A model generated the notes under the pieces. That model made no database searches. It was not told where the DNA came from and worked only from the letters and a program-made list of their open reading frames with translations. The position numbers and the translations under genes were made by a program. A DNA stretch of 64,000 nt from Oceanospirillales bacterium (GTDB taxonomy: Bacteria > Pseudomonadota > Gammaproteobacteria > Pseudomonadales > Balneatricaceae), in the NCBI GenBank assembly GCA_018223185.1, contig JAAEYW010000001.1, forward strand, positions 124,001-188,000, read 5' to 3'. This document shows, piece by piece, positions 26,318 through 33,773 of this stretch (position 1 is its first letter; every line of letters starts with the position of its first letter).

Positions 26318-26923
26318 ATGAAGAACAGACCACCGGGAGAAGATGTGGACAACATCGTACAACTGAATCAGGCCGAAATGGCCAGCTCTGACTGGAGCGA
26401 TCTGTTGGGCAGTCTGGCTGTAAAGCCTGATAAGCATATCTATGCCCGGTTGTTTAATCATTTTGCGCCCAAGGTTAAGGCCTACATTGTACGGCTGGGC
26501 GTTGCTCTGTCTGCGGCTGAAGAGCTGACTCAGGAAGTGATGTTGTCAGTGTGGCGCAAAGCGCACATGTACCATCCGGAGAAAGCTGCGGCGAGTACCT
26601 GGATCTTTACACTGGCACGAAATCAGAGCATTGACTGGATGCGCAAACAGAAGTATCCCCAGTACAGTCTCGATGAGTGGAGTGAAACGGCTTCGGAATC
26701 GGGGCAGGGAGAGCAGGAAGTATTATCAGACCGGGTAGCCCGTGCGATCAGCCAGCTACCCGAAAAACAGTCACAGGTCATCTATATGTCTTATTTCGAA
26801 GGGCGATCACATGGAGATATCGCCAGCCGTCTCGATATCCCACTGGGCAGTGTTAAATCCAGAATCCGTCTGGCTTCAGAAAAACTGAAACAGATCTGGG
26901 GAGGTGAGGAGTATGAATATTAA
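26318..26923 (+). CDS. ECF sigma factor, ChrR-partnered (RpoE/ECF11 type)
   Basis: 201-residue extracytoplasmic-function sigma factor. Region 2 (LFNHFAPKVKAYIVRLG ... EELTQEVMLSVWRKAHMYHPEKAAASTWIFTLARNQSIDW) and region 4 (ISQLPEKQSQVIYMSYFEGRSHGDIASRLDIPLGSVKSRIRLA) are complete. It pairs with the adjacent ChrR anti-sigma factor, as in the singlet-oxygen response of Rhodobacter sphaeroides. The ATG at 26318 has a perfect AGGAGG, but the predicted promoter would start transcription at about 26317. The ATG at 26378 (MASSDWSDLL) gives an N-terminus closer to RpoE proteins I recall. It overlaps chrR by 11 bases. Confidence 0.9.
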   Translation: MKNRPPGEDVDNIVQLNQAEMASSDWSDLLGSLAVKPDKHIYARLFNHFAPKVKAYIVRLGVALSAAEELTQEVMLSVWRKAHMYHPEKAAASTWIFTLARNQSIDWMRKQKYPQYSLDEWSETASESGQGEQEVLSDRVARAISQLPEKQSQVIYMSYFEGRSHGDIASRLDIPLGSVKSRIRLASEKLKQIWGGEEYEY

Positions 26924-27572
26924 TCATCACCTCGATGATGCAACACTGGTGAGCTATTCTGCCGGAGCGTTGTCTCAGGGTATGGCGCTGGTAGTGGCAT
27001 CCCATCTGTCAGTGTGTCCTCAGTGCCGTCAACGGGCTGAGATTAATGATGCGGTGGGCGGTGTATTGCTTGAATCGCTGGAATCCGAAACGGTTTCCGA
27101 CGATATGCTGGCATCTATACTAACGCAGCTGGATGACCTGCCGGCTGAGACGCATTCAGCGGTATCTGGCTTAACTCGGAAAACCATTGATCCTGAGATA
27201 CCCGCTCCGTTGAGAGAGTATATCGATTGCTCTCTTGATCAGCTGGAATGGAAGCGGATCGTCCCCGGCGTGACCTATTATGATATGCCGTGGGAAGGCC
27301 GTGGGGTTTCCCGTCTGCTGAGAATTGCACCGGGTAAGGCGATGCTGGCTCATACCCATAATGGTAACGAGCTGACCATGGTGCTGCGCGGTTCTTTTTC
27401 CGATGAGGTTGGACATTTTCGCCGGGGCGATGTGGCTGATCTTGATGATCAGATTGAGCACCAACCGCTGGTGGACAGCGAAGTAGACTGTATCTGCCTG
27501 ATCGCAACTGATGCGCCGCTCAGGTTTACCACGCTGTTTGGTAAGCTGGTGCAGCCGATTACTGGTTTCTGA
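26913..27572 (+). CDS. chrR: ChrR-type zinc/cupin anti-sigma factor
   Basis: About 219 residues. The N-terminal anti-sigma domain binds zinc through the HxxxCxxC motif seen in ASHLSVCPQC plus an earlier histidine. The C-terminal domain is a cupin (about residues 120-210; APGKAMLAHTHNGNELTMVLRGSF, FRRGDVADLDDQIEHQPLV) with a second metal site built from His and Glu. In the known system the cupin half is needed for singlet-oxygen or peroxide-triggered release of the sigma factor. The start at 26913 is preceded by GGAGGTGAGGAG. It is co-translated with the sigma gene. Confidence 0.92.
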   Translation: MNINHHLDDATLVSYSAGALSQGMALVVASHLSVCPQCRQRAEINDAVGGVLLESLESETVSDDMLASILTQLDDLPAETHSAVSGLTRKTIDPEIPAPLREYIDCSLDQLEWKRIVPGVTYYDMPWEGRGVSRLLRIAPGKAMLAHTHNGNELTMVLRGSFSDEVGHFRRGDVADLDDQIEHQPLVDSEVDCICLIATDAPLRFTTLFGKLVQPITGF

Positions 27573-27573
27573 T

Positions 27574-27789
27574 ATGAACAGGATCAACCCGAATAAGCTG
27601 AACCTCAGCAAGTGGACTGCAGTAACGCCCCAAAACAGAGAGAAGCATTTTCTTGTGACTAAGCTGTTAAAGGATGAAGAGGGCGTTGTGCAGCAGTGCG
27701 TTCTCGAAGCGGTATTAACCCACCGGCAGGAGATTATTGGCTGGCAGCAGCTGACAGACAGTGATCACTGGCAACAGGGATGGTGTTGA
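27574..27789 (+). CDS. TIGR02450 family small tryptophan-rich protein
   Basis: 71-residue basic protein beginning MNRINPNKLNLSKWTAV, matching the small TIGR02450 family (KW...REKHF ... W...W near the end). Function is unknown. It starts one base after the chrR stop codon and ends just before a bidirectional terminator, so it is the third gene of the sigma-chrR operon. The family is often found beside photolyase or ChrR genes, consistent with a role in light stress (inference). Confidence 0.8.
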   Translation: MNRINPNKLNLSKWTAVTPQNREKHFLVTKLLKDEEGVVQQCVLEAVLTHRQEIIGWQQLTDSDHWQQGWC

Positions 27790-27804
27790 AGGATGTGAGT
27801 GTAT

Positions 27805-27834
27805 AAAAAAGCCGGACAACTGTCCGGCTTTTTT
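27805..27834. terminator. Bidirectional terminator between TIGR02450 gene and photolyase
   Basis: Stem GCCGGAC (27811-27817) / GTCCGGC (27822-27828) with loop AACT is flanked by six A on the left and six T on the right. It can terminate the plus-strand chrR operon and the minus-strand photolyase transcript. Confidence 0.88.
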
Positions 27835-27943
27835 ATGATTGACTGAAGCTGTTTTTAGCTGCATCCCCTATATTCACATTCTTATATTTGCATCGCAAAG
27901 AGGGCTGTTAATACTGCCGCTGATCGAATCGTTTTTAGAATGC

Positions 27944-29389
27944 TTAACTGTGCTCTTTGAGTTGGCCAAAGGCGTCCAGTGCCTCTCTGCGCGTTTCCTT
28001 TAGGTCAAGGATCGGATGAGGGTAAGTCTGGCCCAATATGACACCCGCCTCGCTAAGCACCGATTCGGGCGCTTCCCAGGGGGTATGGATATAGCGGCTG
28101 GGCAGTCTTGCAAGTTCTGGCAGATAGTGCCGAACATAGGTGCCGTCCGGGTCAAACTTCTGTCCCTGAGTGACCGGGTTAAAAATTCTGAAGTATGGCG
28201 CTGCGTCTGTGCCGCATCCGGCAACCCATTGCCAGCTGGCACTGTTTGAGGCCAGATCGGCATCAACCAGTGTGTCCCAGAACCAGCGGGCACCGTGGTG
28301 CCAGTGCTGTAGCTGATTTTTCACCAGAAACGAGCCGACCAGCATACGTACCCGGTTATGCATATAGCCGGTCTGCCAAAGCTCACGCATTCCGGCATCG
28401 ATAACCGGAAACCCGGTTCTGCCGTGTTGCCAGTCACGACAGCGGTCCGGATCGTTTCTCCAGGGGAAATGGTTAAATCGCTGATTCAGATTTTCACGGG
28501 TCATGCCGGGGGTGTGATAGAGCTGGTAATAGGAAAACTCGCGCCAGCCAAGCTCCTTCAGAAAGGTGTCGAGGGCATCTTCGAGCCCTGGTCTGGTCGC
28601 CTGTTGCTGACTGTAATACCAGATCTGCCGGGGCGATATCTGCCCCCACTGGAGGTAGGGTGACAGCGTTGAGGTTGCCTCCAGCGATGGGAAATCCCTG
28701 CCTTTCTGATAATTTTGCAAACGTTCAGATGTGAACTGTTGTAACCGTTTCCAGGCGGCGTCTTCTGATATCTCCCAGTGTTCACTGATACGTTTATACC
28801 AGGGATGATCAGGCAGCAGTTGAAGCTGCTTCAGACTGATTTGATTCGCGTAGTCTTTGCCGGTGACCAGCTGTAGCTCGGGTCTGGGCAGGGGCTCATC
28901 CGGTGTCGGGGCGCTTAAGCAACCGTTGCGAAAAAACGGAGTAAATACTTTGTAAGGCGTTCCGTCTCCTTTGCTGATCTCCCAGGGTTCCCAAAGCAGT
29001 GAGCCATTATAGCTGTGCACGTTAATACCGGCGCTTTTCAGCTCTCGTTTTATCAGGCTGTCCCGACTGACTGTCTGGGGGGTGTAGCAGCGGTTCCAGA
29101 AAACGGCATCGGCTCCGGTCTCTTCGATCAGTTGCGACAAAATCTTCAGCGGGTCGCCTCTGAACAGTTTCAGGCAACCCTCAAGCTGCTGGTTAACAGA
29201 GTCCAGACTGTGGTGTAACCAGCAGCGACTGGCCGCGCCGGGGGACCATTCATCAGCAGCCGTATCAGAACCGCCGGTGTCGTCAATAAAAACCGGAATA
29301 ACCGGGCCTTGCTGCGCCGCATAGAACAGAGCCGGGTTATCCCGCAGTCTCAGATCATGACGCAGCCATACAATGACAGGTGTGCTCAA
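27944..29389 (-). CDS. phrB: Deoxyribodipyrimidine photolyase (cryptochrome/photolyase family)
   Basis: Light-driven repair of cyclobutane pyrimidine dimers. The 481-residue protein has the N-terminal antenna domain (VIVWLRHDLRLRDNPAL) and the C-terminal FAD domain. The latter shows TSTLSPYLQWGQISPRQIWYY, ELGWREFSYY, NHFPWR and the signature TGFPVIDAGMRELWQTGYMHNR ... ASNSASWQWVAGCGTDA, which includes the tryptophans for electron transfer. It is 12 bases downstream of the DUF523/DUF1722 gene, as in the E. coli ybgA-phrB operon. Predicted promoter at 30502-30473. Confidence 0.95.
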   Translation of the reverse strand: MSTPVIVWLRHDLRLRDNPALFYAAQQGPVIPVFIDDTGGSDTAADEWSPGAASRCWLHHSLDSVNQQLEGCLKLFRGDPLKILSQLIEETGADAVFWNRCYTPQTVSRDSLIKRELKSAGINVHSYNGSLLWEPWEISKGDGTPYKVFTPFFRNGCLSAPTPDEPLPRPELQLVTGKDYANQISLKQLQLLPDHPWYKRISEHWEISEDAAWKRLQQFTSERLQNYQKGRDFPSLEATSTLSPYLQWGQISPRQIWYYSQQQATRPGLEDALDTFLKELGWREFSYYQLYHTPGMTRENLNQRFNHFPWRNDPDRCRDWQHGRTGFPVIDAGMRELWQTGYMHNRVRMLVGSFLVKNQLQHWHHGARWFWDTLVDADLASNSASWQWVAGCGTDAAPYFRIFNPVTQGQKFDPDGTYVRHYLPELARLPSRYIHTPWEAPESVLSEAGVILGQTYPHPILDLKETRREALDAFGQLKEHS

Positions 29390-29401
29390 AGAATTACCTT
29401 T

Positions 29402-30439
29402 TTATACCAGGTTACGAAGTCCGAGGTGGGACGGATAGGGTTCGAGATAGCGCTGTGCACGAATATATTCACTGCCATTCTGGTTGATATAGTGTGACAG
29501 CAGAGTCATCGGGGTTATCAGGTTTACCTCGCCCAGCCGGTATTGTTCGAATACGCTGAGAATGTGCTGGCGGGCTGTGCTGTCAACACTCTGTTTCAGG
29601 TAGCCCATAATATGTTGCATCACATTACAGTGAGAGCCGCGGGAGGCCGGGGTGTTAATGGCGGACATAAACTGCTGATGATAGGTTTTGATCAGGGCGT
29701 CTAAAGGTTCTTTGTGCGCCACCGCCAGCATCTTGCCCAGTTCCCGGTAGGCAGTCTGATTGTGCGCCATTAAAAGGTACTTATAGCTGCTGTGAAATTG
29801 CAGCAGGTTGTGAAAACTGGCCTGTCCGGCCACTTCTGTGCGGAAATTGTGGTGCGCAAACACCCGCATAACGAAGTTTTCTCTTAACTGTGCATCGTTG
29901 AGTCTGCCATCCTCCTCGATGGGAAGGTTTGGGAAACGTTCCATCAGTGCACGGGCAAACAGGCCAGCCCCTCGCTCTTCGTGGGGATGGCCGGATGGCT
30001 GATAGATTTTTACCCGTTCCATACCACAGCTGGGGGAGTCTTTCTTCAGGATAAATCCATCCAGCTGCTCGCATCGGTTCAGCATTGGCTGGCATGCATC
30101 GGTCAGTTTTTTTCCGAGATCCTGCATCAGCAGGCTTTCTGAGTCGTTATCTGAATCCTGTTGCTGGTCTTTCTCAGCCTGTTCCTGAGATTTCTCAGAA
30201 GGGGGTCTCGAAAAAATCAGTTTGGGATTGGCCGGATCGCCGGTAAGACGCATGGTGGGCCTGGGTATGCCGAACCCTGCGGCCACTTCCGGACAAAATG
30301 ACTGAAACTTGAAATGCTTTGCCAGTTGGTTCTGGCAGATTCTGGACTGGCTGTGGCCGCCGTTAAAGCGAACCTCTTCACCCAGAACGCATGCACTGAT
30401 ACCGACAGGAATATCGGTTGTTTCGGATATCCGGTTCAT
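29402..30439 (-). CDS. DUF523-DUF1722 fusion protein (YbgA-like)
   Basis: 345 residues. An N-terminal DUF523 domain (PVGISACVLGEEVRFNGGH ... CPEVAAGFGIPRPTMRL ... DGFILKKDSPSCGMERVKIY) has four conserved cysteines able to hold an iron-sulfur cluster. A C-terminal DUF1722 domain (about residues 205-330) follows. Biochemical function has been uncertain; the gene commonly precedes a photolyase gene. DUF523 is interrupted by a low-complexity acidic linker of about 25 residues (SEKSQEQAEKDQQQDSDNDS) near residue 85. First gene of the operon with phrB. Confidence 0.88.
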   Translation of the reverse strand: MNRISETTDIPVGISACVLGEEVRFNGGHSQSRICQNQLAKHFKFQSFCPEVAAGFGIPRPTMRLTGDPANPKLIFSRPPSEKSQEQAEKDQQQDSDNDSESLLMQDLGKKLTDACQPMLNRCEQLDGFILKKDSPSCGMERVKIYQPSGHPHEERGAGLFARALMERFPNLPIEEDGRLNDAQLRENFVMRVFAHHNFRTEVAGQASFHNLLQFHSSYKYLLMAHNQTAYRELGKMLAVAHKEPLDALIKTYHQQFMSAINTPASRGSHCNVMQHIMGYLKQSVDSTARQHILSVFEQYRLGEVNLITPMTLLSHYINQNGSEYIRAQRYLEPYPSHLGLRNLV

Positions 30440-30472
30440 TCGTAATCCTTCTTTGATCGGCTTATATAAACT

Positions 30473-30502
30473 TTAATACGTAATCAGCTTAGCAATAGAT
30501 CA
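30473..30502 (-). promoter_or_regulatory. Predicted ChrR-sigma promoter of the DUF523-phrB operon
   Basis: On the minus strand TGATCT (30502-30497), 16 bases, then CGTATTAA (30480-30473). It is the fourth copy of the TGATCY-N16/17-CGTA pattern, about 34 bases before the start codon. Confidence 0.68.
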
Positions 30503-30561
30503 GCATCGCAAGAATAAATAATAGTTGCCCGACGATGGCTAAAAAACACACAAGAAAATTC

Positions 30562-30589
30562 TTGACTGTTTTAGTTGGTTATATATAAT
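30562..30589 (+). promoter_or_regulatory. Sigma-70 promoter of the putative small RNA
   Basis: TTGACT (30562-30567) and a perfect TATAAT (30584-30589) are separated by 16 bases. Transcription would start near 30595-30596 on the plus strand. No plus-strand protein gene follows before the terminator at 30744-30772. Confidence 0.7.
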
Positions 30590-30595
30590 TACCCA

Positions 30596-30772
30596 GTAAT
30601 TGACTCGGGTATTAATGGTTTGTATTGACTATCTGCTCTCTCTCACTCAGATATGATCTACAGAACAGCGTTTTTCCGATGATGTTCAACTGCTGTGGCC
30701 AATTTATTTGTCCGGCCAGTCCGGATTTAATTGTCCTCTTTGAAGCCGCTGTGTAAACAGCGGCTTTTTTTT
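30596..30772 (+). ncRNA. Putative ~177-nt small RNA, family not recognised
   Basis: A strong promoter (30562-30589) and a strong intrinsic terminator (30744-30772) define a free-standing unit of about 177 nt in the 383-bp gap between the DUF523 gene and pta. Inside, GAACAGC (about 30661) can pair with GCTGT (about 30694). A GC-rich segment with repeated GTCCGG and GGCC follows at about 30699-30725, then a single-stranded-looking TTAATTGTCCTCTTTG before the terminator. It does not match my memory of 6S, tmRNA, Spot 42, GcvB, RyhB or CsrB. One 13-codon frame (ATG at 30615, MVCIDYLLSLTQI) lacks a good ribosome-binding site. Confidence 0.6.
30744..30772 (+). terminator. Terminator of the putative small RNA
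   Basis: A 9-bp perfect stem AGCCGCTGT (30744-30752) / ACAGCGGCT (30757-30765) with a GTAA tetraloop is followed by eight T. The minus strand lacks a T-run on the other side, so it serves plus-strand transcripts, not pta. Confidence 0.92.
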
Positions 30773-30822
30773 ATCTGAATGGGGCTTCGCTGACCGATCT
30801 GACGGTTAATCTTAACCCTTAA

Positions 30823-32964
30823 TCAACCGTTTTCCGTAGCACCTGCCTGGATGGCTGTGAGCGCGATAGTGAATACAATATCGTCTACCAGTGCACCTCT
30901 GGACAGATCATTTACCGGTTTTCGCATCCCTTGCAGCATTGGACCGATGCTGATGACATCGGCACTGCGTTGTACTGCTTTGTAAGTGGTATTGCCGGTG
31001 TTGAGATCGGGGAAGATAAAGACCGTTGCCTGACCGGCAACCGTGCTGTCCGGGGCTTTTGACCGGGCGACGCTTTCCATCACCGCGGCATCATATTGCA
31101 GCGGGCCGTCAATCAGCAGGTCCGGGCGTTTTTCCCGCGCGATACGGGTCGCTTGCCGGACTTTTTCAACATCGGCCCCCTGACCTGAGCCGCCGGTAGA
31201 GTAGCTTATCATTGCCACGCGGGGAGGGATGCCAAACGCGATGGCTGACTCTGCCGACTGGATCGCAATATCCGCCAGCTGCTCTGCGTTGGGATCAGGG
31301 TTTATAGCGCAGTCACCATAGATCAGCACTTGTTCCGGAAGACACATAAAGAAGATCGAAGACACCAGATTACAACCGGGAGCGGTTTTGATCAGCTGCA
31401 TTGGCGGCCGGATAGTGTTCGCGGTAGTGTGCTCTGCGCCGCTGACCAGGCCGTCGACATGGCCCATCTCCAGCATCAGCGTTCCCAGTACGACATTATC
31501 CTGCAGCTGTTCTTCGGCGATAATCTCCGTCATCCCTTTATGTTGTCGCAGTTCAACCAGACGATTGATATAGTCATTACGGATCAGTTGCGGATCACTG
31601 ATGGTGACATTGTCATTCAGTATCACCCCCTGGTTTTTGGCGATCTGAATGATCTCTTTGGTGTTGCCCAGCAGAACGCAACGGGCGATCCCTCTTTCTG
31701 CACAGATAGCCGCTGCTTTTACGGTGCGGGGTTCATTACCCTCAGGCAGTACGATAACCCTGTTCGCCAGGCGGGCGCGTTTGATCAACTGATAGCGGAA
31801 TGCCGGTGGTGAGAGGCGTCGCTGGTAGTTGTAATCCACCAGAGTTGCAAGCCAGTCATGGTCAATATGGGCCGCTGTCGCTTCTTTAATATCACGAATG
31901 CGCGGCAGATCATCCGCACGGGTTTCCTGATTCAGCTGCGTCATCGCCATCGCGGTTTGCCAGCTATCCAGTGGAATGCTGAGGATCGGCAGCCCCGCCT
32001 CGCAGGCCCCGGCACACAGCTTCAGTACCGCAGCAGAGGGCGTAAACCCGCCGGTTAGTATCAGTGCCGACAGTTCTACACCATTGACCGCTGCCATGCA
32101 GGCTGCAACGATCATATCGTCACGGTCTCCCGGGGTGAAGACCAGCGACCCTGGGCGGAGTTCATTGACAGCATTCGCCACGGTTCTGGCGCACATGGTT
32201 ATTCTGCTGACCCGGCGGGTGGCGATATCACCAGTGTTGATGACGGCTGCATTCAGGTAATCCGCGATATCCTTTACTCTGGGAGTAATCAGGTCCCGGT
32301 TCCATGGAATGCAGCCGAGCAGACGAAACTGGCTATTGAAGATCGTTGCGTGTTCGCGCACGACCTCCTCCGTGAGGCTGTGGGTCACGGTGTTGCCGGT
32401 GCTCAGAAATGGCTGCATATGCCCTTCACGGTTAACCGGGGCGCCCAGCTTACTGAGTATGCAGCCAAGAAGTTGTTTGCTTTTAATGCCGCCATACGCT
32501 CGGGCGGTAATATCGATATGATCCTGCAGGGCTTCAACAGTGTCGTTGCCTGGCGTTGCAACCAGTACCACCTGAGCATCCAGAGCCTTGGCAATCTCCT
32601 TATTAATTCGGGTCGCATAGGGCTGGCTTTCTGTATGTACCATCCCTTCGATAATGACGACTTCATTATCTGCGGGCAGGCTCTGTTCATACCGGGCCAC
32701 AATCTGTTCCAGAACCTGACTGCCTTTATCCTGGCTGACCAGTTGCTCGACATCGCGAATCGCAACCGGTTCTGCAATGGGTGAGCTGCAGTCCCCCTGC
32801 AGCATGGCGATAGTGATATCCGTGCCATTGCCGTTGCCCTGAGCGATCGGTTTAAAGAAGTGAACCTTAATACCCTGGCGGTTCATGGCCTGAAACAGGC
32901 CCAGCACAGCGGTAGTAAGTCCTGCACCCACGCCGGTAGGCGCAAGAAGTAATGCTTGAGACAT
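30823..32964 (-). CDS. pta: Phosphate acetyltransferase (long form)
   Basis: Interconverts acetyl-CoA and acetyl phosphate. It is the 713-residue form with an N-terminal P-loop/BioD-like domain (LLLAPTGVGAGLTTAVLGLF) and a central DRTGG regulatory domain (about 215-330; VFTPGDRDDMIVAA, LTGGFTPSAAV). The C-terminal PTA domain (about 390-710) shows VIVLPEGNEPRTVKAAA, GLVSGAEHTTANTIRPPMQ and SYSTGGSGQGADVEKVR. Acetate kinase (ackA), its usual partner, is not adjacent: more than 800 bases of non-coding DNA lie upstream. It may therefore be co-regulated with ackA elsewhere, or serve another acetyl-phosphate-producing route. Confidence 0.95.
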   Translation of the reverse strand: MSQALLLAPTGVGAGLTTAVLGLFQAMNRQGIKVHFFKPIAQGNGNGTDITIAMLQGDCSSPIAEPVAIRDVEQLVSQDKGSQVLEQIVARYEQSLPADNEVVIIEGMVHTESQPYATRINKEIAKALDAQVVLVATPGNDTVEALQDHIDITARAYGGIKSKQLLGCILSKLGAPVNREGHMQPFLSTGNTVTHSLTEEVVREHATIFNSQFRLLGCIPWNRDLITPRVKDIADYLNAAVINTGDIATRRVSRITMCARTVANAVNELRPGSLVFTPGDRDDMIVAACMAAVNGVELSALILTGGFTPSAAVLKLCAGACEAGLPILSIPLDSWQTAMAMTQLNQETRADDLPRIRDIKEATAAHIDHDWLATLVDYNYQRRLSPPAFRYQLIKRARLANRVIVLPEGNEPRTVKAAAICAERGIARCVLLGNTKEIIQIAKNQGVILNDNVTISDPQLIRNDYINRLVELRQHKGMTEIIAEEQLQDNVVLGTLMLEMGHVDGLVSGAEHTTANTIRPPMQLIKTAPGCNLVSSIFFMCLPEQVLIYGDCAINPDPNAEQLADIAIQSAESAIAFGIPPRVAMISYSTGGSGQGADVEKVRQATRIAREKRPDLLIDGPLQYDAAVMESVARSKAPDSTVAGQATVFIFPDLNTGNTTYKAVQRSADVISIGPMLQGMRKPVNDLSRGALVDDIVFTIALTAIQAGATENG

Positions 32965-33773
32965 CAGAGTTCCTTGGGTCTTTAGCGACCTTAGTTCGTG
33001 CCCGGCACTTTATTCGGGACTGAATCATCATAGTAAAAAAAGGAACCAGATCTGGAAGAGTTTTTATTGACTGGTATGACCGTTGATTCTACGGGGTTGC
33101 TGAAGAAAATTACAGATCTTACTTGTTAACTTTATGTATCAAACAGAGGGGGGCGCTGAGATATTCATATTGTCTGTCAGACCGGTAAAGCAGGAATGAA
33201 TCGCTGCAGGATTAAAGGTTTTACCGGGCAGGTCAGCGACTTCCCATGCGGGGTCACGGCGTCATGTGTTGCAACCGGTCTGGGGTCAGTAATACGCCAT
33301 TGTTGATAAAGTGATTTTCTTCGTTTGTGCAAAATAACTTTATTGATAGTTATTATTTATGAAGATTGATTTTTTAATATTTGTTGTGAATATTGAACAA
33401 ATGTACTCCCCTGAAAGGGGTAGTCTTAGGAAATAGAGCGCTTTTTAGCCAGTTTATGATGCATAAAAGCTCTGTTTATTTACTGATTTATGTCATTAAA
33501 ACAACGTATTACGTTAAATTTATATGACTGAAGTATGTTTTTATGAAAACCTTTAATGTAGCTGTGAAAAGTAGTTATCTGCGTTGTTGTGGCATTTTTA
33601 TGAACAGATGGACTTTCTATTTCTAATAAGCGGTGTTAAAAATAACGCACATCTGCCGCTTGAGGGGTAGATTAGTAAATCAGGTGTATCACAGCAAAAA
33701 TCAACTAATAGATTGTCTGTGTTATGACCGAAAAACCTGAGCCATCAGATTAAATAATAAAAGGACAACGATA
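32965..33773. other. Long intergenic region upstream of pta and the first TRAP operon
   Basis: About 800 AT-rich bases with no supported gene, holding the divergent promoters of pta (minus) and the TRAP operon (plus). The clearest element is the inverted repeat at 33404-33424, with a second AGGGGTAG half-site at 33664-33671. GTGTTAAAAATAAC (33633-33646) sits between arms AAGCGG and CCGCTT. No RNA gene was recognised. Confidence 0.5.
33404..33424. promoter_or_regulatory. Inverted repeat, probable activator site
   Basis: TACTCCCCT-GAA-AGGGGTAGT is a near-perfect inverted repeat about 350 bases ahead of the first TRAP gene. The half-site AGGGGTAG recurs at 33664-33671, near the expected promoter. 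It could bind a dimeric regulator such as the LuxR-type protein at 38252-39121 (inference). Confidence 0.45.

Noticed and set aside
30615-30656. 13-codon frame (MVCIDYLLSLTQI) inside the putative small RNA
   Set aside because: No good Shine-Dalgarno sequence; kept only as a remark in the sRNA entry, since a peptide-coding role cannot be supported.
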